Shown here piece after piece: positions 32,323-42,072 of a stretch of DNA of 64,000 nucleotides. The translations under genes and the position numbers were made by a program. The notes below the pieces were generated by a model that saw nothing but the letters and a program-made list of their open reading frames with translations, was not told the origin of the DNA and ran no database searches. Numbering within the stretch: the stretch's first letter is position 1; each line of letters opens with the position of its first letter. Location of the stretch: the NCBI GenBank assembly GCA_021018815.1, contig JAITYX010000025.1, forward strand, positions 2,824,501 through 2,888,500, read 5' to 3'. This DNA is from Talinum fruticosum. Lineage: Eukaryota > Streptophyta > Magnoliopsida > Caryophyllales > Talinaceae.

Positions 32323-33548
32323 TGATGGAGAGTGGACAAGCCTTATATTTTGAGCTGAATGATATTCATTTTGAGAAGCCTTGTATGCTTAAAGTTCAAC
32401 CGGGAATGTTTGAATATTCTATGATCAAGGGGAAAAGCTCAAAATACAACCGCATGGTGCTAGCGGATCCCGGAGGGTGACAAGTTCAAAACAATCGGTT
32501 TCATGATTTGGTTCATATATAATTGGTTACCAAATTAGTCAAGAAGGGTAGTTGAAGTTAGCCACCAAAAACCTCCAAGGTGAAGCAAGAGAGTTCGGAC
32601 AAGTCAACCCGTGGAACATTGCCATGATATGCTTAGAGTACATAAATAAAATGATGCTTAAATATGGTCGGTCCATATTTACTTAAAAGGAAGACCCTAG
32701 CTGAATATGGAGCAGCAAGAGAAGAGGGTGACAAGGCATTCTAGAAGCATCAAGAAACAATGAGCTTGGAGAAGGGGTAAATAAGGCATGGCCACATGTT
32801 CCCAATTTTGAAATACTTGGCTAGAATTCACTCTAGCTTAGCTTGGAGGAGGGGAAAGAATCTTGTTAGTTTTTGTTAACATTTTTGCATTATTTCGGTT
32901 ATGTAAAATGCCAATATGAGGCATTATATATTCAGCTCTCATGATTATATGTGAGTTTATACTCTTGAGTTGGATTGCTCGCTTTTGAATCCTCAAAGCT
33001 GTGTCCGTGCTTGGCCTCACGGTGGTGTTCTTTGAGTCTCTTAAGTCCCGGTGGTGTTTCACGTATCCGGATCACTTGAGAGCGCTCTTTGGTTCACTCG
33101 GTGGTGTTGTTGTATCCGAGCCCGAGCCTTGGTACTATCCCTCACTTTGCCGCCCCATAACTCACAAATCCCTCAACAATTTTATTCCAAATTTTAACCA
33201 CCTTCCTTCCAGTCAGTCTACTCCCATCCCTCCAAATTTCAGCCGCATCCAAGATCCTTTCTGTCCTCCACATCAAAACCAAACAAAGGGTATCAATCTG
33301 TTCATCCAGCTCGGTTACATCAACTTCGGCTATTTGATCGTGGAGTTCCCCTTATCCAAAAATTACAAAATTTGGTCACAACCTTCCTTTACCTGTTACC
33401 TCACTCCCCACCACATTTCAGCCAAAACCAAGCCCATTTACCCCTCCTTCCACCCGATCTCCCAAGACCGCACATGCGGACTCTATTACGCCCTGCTGCA
33501 CATCTTGCGGTTTTCCTTTTGATTTTGCTTCCGCCTCACTATACATCA
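32323..33548 (+). repeat. 3' LTR of element G (1226 bp)
   Basis: Same termini as the 5' copy. Followed directly by TGATG, the target duplication. Confidence 0.9.
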
Positions 33549-35110
33549 TGATGTTAGACAAAAAAATAAAAAATAAAAGAAGAAAAGAAAATAGACTAAG
33601 AAGGGGGCTTGCTTTCGGGAGGTGGAGGGACGAGCAGATGTGCTGGCTGCTGGTAGGCTTGAGATAAAGTTGATGATCATGGCAGCGATAGCACGGGGAT
33701 GTCTAGAAGTGGCTCTTTTCCGGTCGTCCGACCCGGGGCCATATTATCCTCGGGCTCATCCTCCCGGAAGACAGCAGAGGGAGGTGCTTCGACTTGACAA
33801 CCGTGGACTGACCAATGTTCCCGGCGTCTTTTGACCTACTCGGATTGTTATTCGAGCCGATCGGTTCGGTTCGGGGCCGCAACACCTTGTCCCTCCGGTT
33901 GAGCGTCCTCCTATTTCTCTTTCTCCTCTTCCTCCTACTCCTCATCCTTCTCCTCCTCACGCCGAGCTGCTTTAGTTGCAGCTTCTTCTTCTTCAACCTC
34001 AGCCGAAGGAGACTTGGTCAGGCTGGAGGACTCCTCGAAATGTCCGAACTTTCTAGGTCCTGGGTAGCCTTAGATCGACGTTCTTGGAGGAGTTGGAGTT
34101 GCTCGTGCTGCTCCTTGATGATGCCCTTCGTCTCGATTAGCAGATCCTAGTGCTCCCAAATCCGAGACTCGGGCTGTCTTTGATTGATCACCGAGGCTTT
34201 GAAGGACAGTCATTAGAGAGCGGAGGGTGCCTCAAAGTTCTTTGGACACGGAAGAAAGTTTGTCTACCAAAACAGCAGACAGAGCATCAAATGCGGTAGA
34301 AGGTGGTTGAGAAGTGGAGGGACCACCGGATGGAGGAGGGAGTGGTAAAGGAATCCGAGTCCGTGTGGGAGGGGGTGAAGGGGATTTCAGCTTGGACCCG
34401 TGGACCCGGACCGGGCTTGACTTCCCGATATCCGTAGCCCGAAGCTCCTTCCCGCCTACCGCTATGAAAGCCTCAAAACCGCATTTGGATTTGAGGGGAG
34501 GGAAACCTTGAGCTATTTAAAAACAACGATCATAAAGGCTCCGAAGGGGAATGGAGCAGATTTTTAGATTGAGCTGGCACATAAGCCATTTGCTCAAGAA
34601 TAGCGAGGAAGAGGTCTATGTCGTAGCCCTCTAGAATGTCAAATAGAGCTTTGAGAATCTTGGAGTTGGAATTCTCTTTGCTAGAGTGATGAGAAAAGAA
34701 AGTTCTCATCAAGTGAAAATAGAGTAATCTAGCCTCGGTCTTCATCCGAGTCACCGAGACGTTTTTGTGTGACTCGGGGACCTCCTTAGCGTATTTCTCA
34801 AAGAATTCATCTACAATCTCCGTGAAGGGGATGGGATTGCAGTTTAGAAAGAGAGAAAAGAATTTGAAAATTCCGTTAAGGAGAGAGAGGTTGATGCGAA
34901 CAACCTTGTCTTGAACTCGTGAGGTAATGACTCCCTCGAGTAAGACATATTAGAGTAGAACTCGGCAACAAGTTCAGGATAGATAAACTCACCGAAGCAC
35001 AAAAATTATATACTCCAGTTGCTTTTTATGTGTGAAAACCACAAAAACGAGGTGGTTGGGAAGAATTTGTCATCCAACGTTAGATGTTGGGTGACGAAGA
35101 TTTTAGAGGG
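33549..35110 (-). pseudogene. Extra ORF of copia B, C-terminal part
   Basis: On the minus strand, reading from 35110 down: LDDKFFPTTSFLWF and LCFGEFIYPELVAEFYSNMS (35085-34960). Then MRTFFSHHSSKENSNSKILK, ALFDILEGYDIDLFLAILEQ and MAYVPAQSK (34700-34575). Then comes a long acid/Lys-rich and coiled-coil-like tail (34500-33640). The same domains in the same order occur in copia A (42360-43600) and C (62700-61400), which shows this is a real conserved ORF of the family. It is frameshifted here and split from its start by insertion of copia A at 35110/45897. Function unknown; it is discussed under copia A. Confidence 0.65.
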
Positions 35111-36605
35111 TGAAGACTCGGACTCGGACTCTGCATTTATATTATTCCGAGTACTAACAAGGAATCGGTACAAATCTCATCCCTTCTAGGTTTTGATTAC
35201 AAGTCATTCCGAACTTTTACGAGTGTTACAAAATCTATTGCATATGTTTTCGTTCGATTCCGACCGACTCGAAAGCACTCTCTTGTTCATCAATTTACTC
35301 CGATAGTTCCGAGTCATTAAAATATCACTCAGATTTATCGCATGTTCAAACATTCACTCTAACTCTTTCAAACTAAGTTCTAACTTCATATTCTAAGTTA
35401 AAGTGAATTACAGCGTTAATTCAACTTTCTAAGTCAGCATGTTCCGATTGAAATATGTTTGTCTAGATTAAGTATGCATACTTTGTTATTATCTTTCTAA
35501 CTTGATCTTTCTTTAGGCTGACTCGGATGGAATTTGAATATAATGAATATTAGAATCAGAAAATTCCACTCTTTTAGGACTCGAATAATTATGCCTTAAT
35601 TATCTTAATTAAATTATTATCTCGTGCCTAATGTTGGACCAAAGTATTTTATACTTTAAGAACCAAAATTGGTTTAATTTTGTAGGTTATCTAAATCAGG
35701 TTATCCTACTTTTTGAATTACAAAAGTAACCAGCTTCAAGTCGTCAATCACTCGCAGACACGGCTTTTCTACTTCGAACAAGGCTCGGACATCGTGTCGG
35801 GATTATTTGTTTCCAAAGCTGGAAATATTCAACGCTAAGCTCAACGGTGGTTTCCACCCTACTTTTCACACACAGCCAATGGATTGGGACATCCTAAGGA
35901 GTCAAGAGCCGTTGCACAATGTTCACATTTCAACGGGTCTTTTACGAGCGACTTAGAAGAACCGTTATAACGGTCACGAGAGGACTTCTATTCGGAAGAT
36001 AGTTATAACGGCTAATCTGCTTGGCCATCTATAAATGGAAGCCACTTTGCATGACTTGAAGATTGCTGAACCCACTGCGGAAATTATATCTCTTTGTATA
36101 ATACTCTTTCAATCTTCTTCTTACAACTCCCGATCTGTACTTAACACTTTTTGAGTTGTAAAGTCTTGTAATCGATCACAAACTCTTTCTTATTCTCTAA
36201 GTAAGGTCCCTTGGTTGAGCTGTAAGGGTTAACTCAGCTTAGTTGTCCCTAACTCGTAAAGGTTACCTCGGTTAGGAAGTACTAGATTAGATAAAGGAAC
36301 TTATGAGTCTAGGAAAACTTTGAAAGGAATTGTCTAAGGGAGCAATTCCGGTTGAGTCGATCTATTGTATTTTGTGGATTCAAAATAGTGGATTTGACTT
36401 GGTGCTTGGATTAGCACTCGACCGTTGTTTTCCGCCCCGGAGGGTTTCCACGTACTTCGAGTTCATATTTTTCTGAGTCCAATCTAGACTCAAACAGTCT
36501 TGATTATTCAATTTAACCTTTAACCCTCCATTTATTGTTTAAATTTCCTCATCACCTTATTCACCCTCTCCGGGGTGATTAAGACTCTCCAAGAGCAAAC
36601 CTTCA
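35111..36605 (+). repeat. 5' LTR of copia A (1495 bp)
   Basis: Starts TGAAGACTCGG and ends AGAGCAAACCTTCA. TATA box TCTATAAATGG at 36029-36039. Same family as 44398-45896, 26552-28004 (reverse) and 56289-60873 (reverse). The 5' copy carries an extra CGGACT hexamer near 35121 relative to the 3' copy. Confidence 0.88.
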
Positions 36606-36607
36606 AT

Positions 36608-36619
36608 TGGTATCGAGCC
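36608..36619 (+). other. Primer binding site of copia A
   Basis: TGGTATCGAGCC, a one-step variant of the initiator-methionine-tRNA site, two bases after the LTR. Confidence 0.75.
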
Positions 36620-36664
36620 TGGCCTTTCAAAAAGGATCTAACAATCCAAAGGTTTAAAGATCGA

Positions 36665-37692
36665 ATGGCTTAGAACAATGGAGATTTCGATGAAGGAAGA
36701 TCTTCCAACGAGACCACCAAAGTTTAAAGGATCAAATTTCGTACATCTGGAAGAAGCTCATGGAATGCTTTCTACTTGGATCACGATGAAGATGTATGGA
36801 ACATCATACGAGAAGGCAATTACATTCCAATGAGGATGGAGGAAACAAGACTCGTGCCTAAAGCAAAGCTCGAGTACACCATCGAAGAGGCGTAAAAGTT
36901 CGAAAGAACTTTAAAGCAACGAACATTCTGTTGTGCGCCATCATCTCGGAAGAATACAATAGAGTGTCAGCTTGTGACACAACAAAGGAAGTGTGAGACA
37001 CTCTTGTCAACACATATGAAGGAATAAGCCCGAGTAAGACAAGCAAAGATAAGCCAATATCTTCACAAATATGAAGCTGTTCAAGATGGAGCCGAAGAAA
37101 ATATCACTAAGATGTTCATCCGCTTCACTAAGATTACTAACAATCTCAAATCTTTGGGTAGAAATATTTCCCATGAAGAAATGTGCAGAAATTTTCTAAG
37201 AAGTCTACCTAAGAGAAGATGGGGTCCTAAGGTGACAGCCATCGAGGAAGCCCAAAACCTCTCTCTATTAAAGCTAGACGAACTCATTGGGAAGCTACTC
37301 ACCCATGCGATCCATCCGGAAGAAGAGGATGCCGAGGTCAGCACTAAAAGGAATATTGCGTCGAAGGCCTCGAAAGGAGAGAAGAAAATATGAGTTCGTT
37401 AGACTCGGAAGAAGATCCCATGGCACTTATCGGTCGAGGCTTCAAAATAATGATGAAGCACAAGAGATGGGAGAAAAGGCCAAGAGATGAGTTCTACAAG
37501 AAAGATAAGAAGGATAGAAAAGGTAAACACTCTTCCCCTTCAAAGTTATCTTTAACTAAGAACTTTGGTTGTTTTGAATGTGGCAACAAAGATCAAATAG
37601 TCAAAGACTGTCCAAGGAGAAAGAGGGACAGAAAGAAGAAGACGGCTATGATGGCCATATGGAGTGATGAAGACTCATCTCGAAGAAGATGA
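36665..37692 (+). pseudogene. Copia A gag (UBN2-type) with damaged zinc knuckle
   Basis: Capsid protein of the copia element. It opens with ATG at 36665, but codon 3 is a stop (MA*NNGDF). Downstream, MFIRFTKITNNLKSLGRNIS, HEEMCRNFLRSLPKRRWGPK and VTAIEEAQNLS (37112-37290) is the UBN2 core of copia gag. The zinc knuckle at about 37570-37611 reads CFECGNKDQIVKDC. The CX2CX4HX4C pattern has Gln instead of His, so metal binding should be lost; copia B keeps His at this point (GDKDHIVK). Frameshifts near 37390 and 37690 separate blocks. Confidence 0.75.
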
Positions 37693-38460
37693 AGACTCGG
37701 ACTATTAAAAGTGTCCGATGGCTCTATCGGACCGGGAAACCGAATCCGAGTCGGACTCTAATCACTCGGACAATGAGGAAATGAATCCTCAGGAGGTAAT
37801 TGAATATTTTTTCAAGTTTTTCAAAGTTGATTTAGCTAAATATATTTATACTTTGGAAGAAAAGTCCAATTCGATTCCTCCGAATTCAAAGAACAACTTG
37901 AGTCTATCACTTCTAAGAGCATCTCTTTGAAAAATGAATTAGAAAAACCGATACATACTCTAAGAGAGCTCAAGACTAGTACTCAAGCTAATGAGACCGA
38001 GTCTAAGACACTCGTAAGAGAAAATGAGTATCCGAAACAAAAGCTCAATGAGTCTCAAGAACTTGTTTTAAAGTTTACTCAAGGTTAGAAAAACCTTGAC
38101 ATGCTCTTAGGGTCTCAATGTGTCTCCTGCGAAAAGAAGGACTTGGTTTTAACAAAGAGGAGGAATCTAATTCCTACTCGGATCTTTTCAAAAGGATTCC
38201 GAACTGTGAAGTTCGGGAAGGCTGAGCACGGTCCTATTCATAAGAATGAAAAGAGGACTGAGCCTGCACCGGCTTTCAAAAGAAAGAGATACGGACTCGG
38301 TTTTCAAAAAGGAAGACTCGAGAATCGGACCGGACCCAAAGTTATTCAAATTTGGGTTCCCAAGAGTCTTCGTCCTCAAAAGGACAACAAGAAACGGAGT
38401 TACTTGGGTTCGTTAGAGGAAGTGAGAAGGGTTAGTTTGTTTCGACTTGCAGGTAGCTCG
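37693..38460 (+). pseudogene. Copia A gag-protease linker, acidic and coiled-coil-like
   Basis: Blocks such as SDRETESESDSNHSDNEEMN (about 37730) and a Leu/Lys/Glu-rich helical region (37930-38100) lead into a basic stretch rich in Lys/Arg (38150-38400). Long SIRE-type gag-pol proteins have such a linker. The same layout is seen on the minus strand in copia B (55700-54870). Confidence 0.5.
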
Positions 38461-38785
38461 AGTAAAGAACAAAAGGGCATTAGTACTGGACGGTGGATGC
38501 TCACGCCACATGTCGGGAGATTTGAGGCTCTTTTCCGAGTTAGAAAAATACAAGGGAGGCAAAGTCACTTTTGGAGATGATAGCAAGGGCAAGATAGTTG
38601 GGATAGGCAAGATTGAAAAAGGAGACAATCTAGTCAGCCTAGTCTACCTTGTCAAGGGATTAAAGTACAATCTACTCAACATCTCTCAATTGTGTGACAA
38701 AGGTCAAGAGGTAAGATTCAATCGGACCAATTGCTATATTTCGATGAAACTACCAAGGAGACTAAGCTCTCGGGTAAAAGATTAG
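38461..38785 (+). pseudogene. Copia A aspartic protease
   Basis: NKRALVLDGGCSRHMSGD, then KGGKVTFGDDSKGKIVGIGK, YNLLNISQLCDKG and RTNCYI. This is the copia protease with its flap-like VTFGD.SKG.I motif. The active site reads DGG in place of DSG, keeping Asp. Frame open to 38785, then frame-broken into the pre-integrase domain. Confidence 0.8.
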
Positions 38786-38859
38786 GTAATACCAACACTA
38801 TTCCTCTCTCGACCCAAGCCAGAATTTATCTTGTTTAAAAGAATCTCTATATGATTCTT

Positions 38860-39835
38860 AGACATGGCATCGTAGACTAGGTCATGTTAGCATGCACACC
38901 ATTGAAAAGCTTGCTTCTCATGGTTTAGTCAAAGGTTTGCCTAACTGTGCATTTAAGAAAGCTAAAATTTATGAAGCATGCACAAAAGGGAAATAGGTCG
39001 GATCATCTTTCAAATCTCTAAAACTCGTTTCCACAACCAAAGTGCTTGAATTGTTGGATATGGACTTATGTGGTGAAATTCTTGTAAAGAGTCTCGGAGG
39101 TAAACCATATGTACTTGTGATTGTTGATGACTACTCACGATTTACCTGGGTTTGTTTTCTTAAGCCCAAAAATGAAGCTTTCAAAGAGTTCAGCAAGCTC
39201 TGCAGGAAAATTTAAGTTGAGTCTCGGACTCGGATAAAAAGAATTCAAACCGACCATGCAAGGGAGTTCGATTACTCGGAATTTGCAGAGTTACGTGACA
39301 AGAATGGTATCTCCCACAACTTCTCAGCACCAAGTACTCCTCAACGAGAATGGAATAGTGGAGAGAAAGAACCGAACTCTTGAAGAAATAGGAAGGACAA
39401 TGATGATTGAACATGATCTACTTTACTATTTCGGGCCGAGGCGATCAACACAAAGCAAACTACACTCCGAACAGATGCCTCATCGGACCCATCCTGAAGA
39501 AAACTCCATACAAGCTCTACAAAGGGAAGAAGCCCAACATTTCATACTTCAAACCCTTTGGATGTAAATGTTATGTTCAAAACAATGGTAAGGATCACCT
39601 GACCAAGTTTGATGCTCGGTCGAGATGAAGGTATCTTTCTTGGTTATTCATCTCATAGTAAAGCATATCGCATTTTTAATAAAAGAACTAACAAAGTGGA
39701 AGAAAGTATCCACGTTGTTTTTGATGAGATTGATCAGGGAAAACTAAGTGAGTCAACATTCTCGGATCTGAAGCTCGGTCGAGATGATGATCTTGCTGAA
39801 GATAAGCCCGGACAGAGTTAAGGAAAAGTCACTTA
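38860..39835 (+). pseudogene. Copia A pre-integrase domain and integrase
   Basis: The zinc-binding pre-integrase block (about 38868-38995) reads HRRLGHVSMHTIEKLASHGL and CAFKKAKIYEACTKGK. It is the HHCC finger, with the second Cys pair altered (EACTKGK, usually C..C.KGK). The integrase core follows: LLDMDLCGEI, YVLVIVDDYSRFTWVCFL (first catalytic Asp region), RIQTDHAREF (second Asp), then NGIVERKNRTLEE (catalytic Glu region, 39348-39385). The C-terminal KPFGCKCYV and EGIFLGYSSHSKAYRIFNKR block runs to 39830. Split over several frames. Confidence 0.8.
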
Positions 39836-40119
39836 GAATGAGGTAACCCGAATACCATGACTCGGAATGAATCAGCTCAAGAGTCGGCTCGGAATGCCGA
39901 AGGTCAATTAGATGAGCAAGCTCAATCGGATCGGACTTCGAAGATCAACCAATTCAACCTACAAATCTGGTGAACCAAAGAACAGGTAGAGCATTCAAAT
40001 ATGCTTCCAGTCACCCACTCGAAACATCTTGTCCGACATCAACGAGTGGGGTAAGAACTCATTCTTCTTTGCAAAATCTATATGCATTCACTACATTCAT
40101 ATCACTAACTCGAACCCAT

Positions 40120-40970
40120 AAATGTACTAGAGGCCCTCATTGAACCTGAATGGGTAGAGGCCATGCAAGAGGAACTCAATTAATTCGAAAGAAACCAAGT
40201 CCGGTATTTGACCAAACGACCTTCCGACCACCTAGTCATAGGAACCCAATGGGTTTTCAAGAACAAAATGGATGAAGGTGGGTTGGTAGTCGAAATAAGG
40301 TTAGACTTGTGGGTCAAGGTTACAATCAAGATGAAGGAATTGATTATGGGGAAACCTTTGCACCGAGTGGCTAGAATTGAAGCTATTAGAATCCTATTGG
40401 CATTTGCATCAAGCATGAATATCAAATTGTATCGAGATGAATGTCAAATGTGCTTTTCTTAATGGTTTCATTCAAGAGGAAGTCTATGTTGAGCAACCCC
40501 TAGATTTGAAAACTCATAATTCGCAAATCATGTTTTCAAGTTGCAAAAAGCTCTTTATGGTCTTAAACAAGCCCCCGGAGCTTGGTATGAAAGACTAAGT
40601 AGTTTCTTGGTTGAAAATGATTTTAGAAGAGGTCAGATTGACAAGACTCTTTTCATAAAAACCGAGGAGAAAGAATTTCTTATTGCTCGGATCTATGTTG
40701 ATGATATAATATTTGGAGCTACTAATGAAATTCTCTCGTCGAGATTTTTCCGAGTTGATGAGACAGAATTCCAAATAAGTGTGATGGGAGAACTCAATTT
40801 CTTCCTTGGTCTACAAATCAAACAAGAGAAAGATGGCATCTATGTCCATCAATCAAAGTATACCAAGGAGTTGCTGAAGAAATACAAGCTTCAAGATGCA
40901 AAACATGTAGCAACACCAATGAGTAGCGAGCATAAAACTAGACTCGGACTGAAAAAGGTAAAGTAGTAGA
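40120..40970 (+). pseudogene. Copia A reverse transcriptase
   Basis: EPEWVEAMQEELN, then VIGTQWVFKNKMDEGG at 40225-40285, VARIEAIRILLAFASSMNIK (40370-40425) and KALYGLKQAPGAWYERLSSF (40543-40605). These are followed by LIARIYVDDIIFGATNEIL, where YVDD is the intact catalytic motif. LNFFLGLQIKQEKDGIYVHQ and KYTKELLKKYKLQDAKHVAT-type residues complete the domain. Motifs are complete but the first half is frame-broken. Confidence 0.85.
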
Positions 40971-41592
40971 TCGAAACTCTATGGAGGTATGATTGGATCT
41001 CTGCTGTATCTTACTTCCAATAGGCCGGACATAATGTTTAGTGTATGTTTGTGTGCAAGATTTCAAGCTAATCCAAAAGAATCACATCTCACTACGGTGA
41101 AGAGAATTTTCAGATATCTTACAGGGACTCATAATCTAGGTCTATAGTACTCAAGAGACTCAAAACCGACTCTCACCTGGATACTCGGATGCTGACTATG
41201 CTGGATACAAAGTTGATAGAAAGAGCACCTCAGGAGCATGCCGGCTTCGGGTCAATCCCTTATATCTTTGCACTCAAAGAAACAGAACTCATTAGCTCTA
41301 TCAACTGCTGAAGCTGAGTACATTTGAGAGATCTTGGACTTTCACTCAAACCAATTCCAATTAAATGTGACAATCAAAGTGCAATCGGCATCACTAAGAA
41401 TCCAGTTCAACACTCAAAGACAAAGCATATTGAGGTCGGGTATCATTTTCTAAGAGACCATTCTTAGAAAGGTGATGTTGAACTTGAATTCATTCATACC
41501 AAACTTCAACTAGGTAATATCTTTACTAAGCCGGTTAGTGAGGATCGGTTTTGCTTTATTAGGAATGAACTTAGCATGATTAATGCATGATT
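40971..41592 (+). pseudogene. Copia A RNase H and pol C-terminus
   Basis: SRPDIMFSVCLCARFQANPK, then SALSTAEAEYI-type and KHIEVGYHF residues, ending with IFTKPV and RFCFIRNELSMI near 41580. This is the usual copia pol end ('LADIFTKPL....F..IR..LGM'). Several stops and at least two frameshifts. Confidence 0.75.
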
Positions 41593-41599
41593 ATACGCT

Positions 41600-42070
41600 T
41601 TTCTAAGTGAAACTACTTTGCATGATTATGTGTTAAATGTTTCTTTTCTGTGCTTTAATAACAATTAGTTCAATTGATCCAGTGATACTGAGCTATAAGT
41701 TATTACTTGTTTACGGTTTCGAGCGACTCGAAACTTTACTCGAGTTAGACTCGGTTTTGAGAAAAATGGACATCAAACTTCGAAATCATCTCTAGATTAG
41801 TGGAGAATTTCAGAAATCTCTTTTAAAATTTCTCTTTTCTCTCTCTCTCTCGCATATCAATAAGAGAACTAGCTGTTAGAAGACAAACACTCGGAATTCT
41901 AACCGTTGGAGAGCGTAACAGTCACATCGATCCGAGGCGACCGTTAGAGAGTTGGGTCAAAACGAATATCGAAGGACAATTATTTCTCTATAAATAGCAT
42001 CCTTTTCCTTCATTTCGCTTCTTTACTTTCTACTTACTCACACTCTAGCATACTACCTCATAAGCAAGTT
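41600..42070 (+). promoter_or_regulatory. Inter-ORF region of copia A with internal TATA box
   Basis: Non-coding stretch between pol and the extra ORF. TATA box CTATAAATAGCATCC at 41988-42002 is followed by a C/T-rich leader. The same TATA block, with the following 'CCTTCATTTC', occurs on the minus strand at 46181-46171 (copia B) and as a weaker TATATAGCATC near 62968-62958 (copia C). Conservation of a promoter-like block inside the element, outside the LTRs, suggests separate transcription of the downstream ORF. This is inference from sequence only. Confidence 0.55.
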
Positions 42071-42072
42071 CG

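Larger units (their letters stand above)
28424..33548 (+). mobile_element. Element G: non-autonomous gypsy-derived LTR retrotransposon
   Basis: A complete LTR element with perfect boundaries: 5' LTR 28424-29662, primer site 29667-29678, internal 29663-32322, purine tract 32311-32322, 3' LTR 32323-33548. A 5-bp target duplication TGATG flanks it (28419-28423 and 33549-33553). The LTRs differ at only a few percent of positions by eye plus small indels, so it is a fairly recent insertion. Inside are a gypsy-type protease with a mutated active site and one long unidentified open frame. No RT, RNase H or integrase is readable, so movement must have depended on another element. A final 'FENLRTNS'-type phrase at about 32285-32310 resembles the C-terminal end of gypsy pol. 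Confidence 0.85.
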
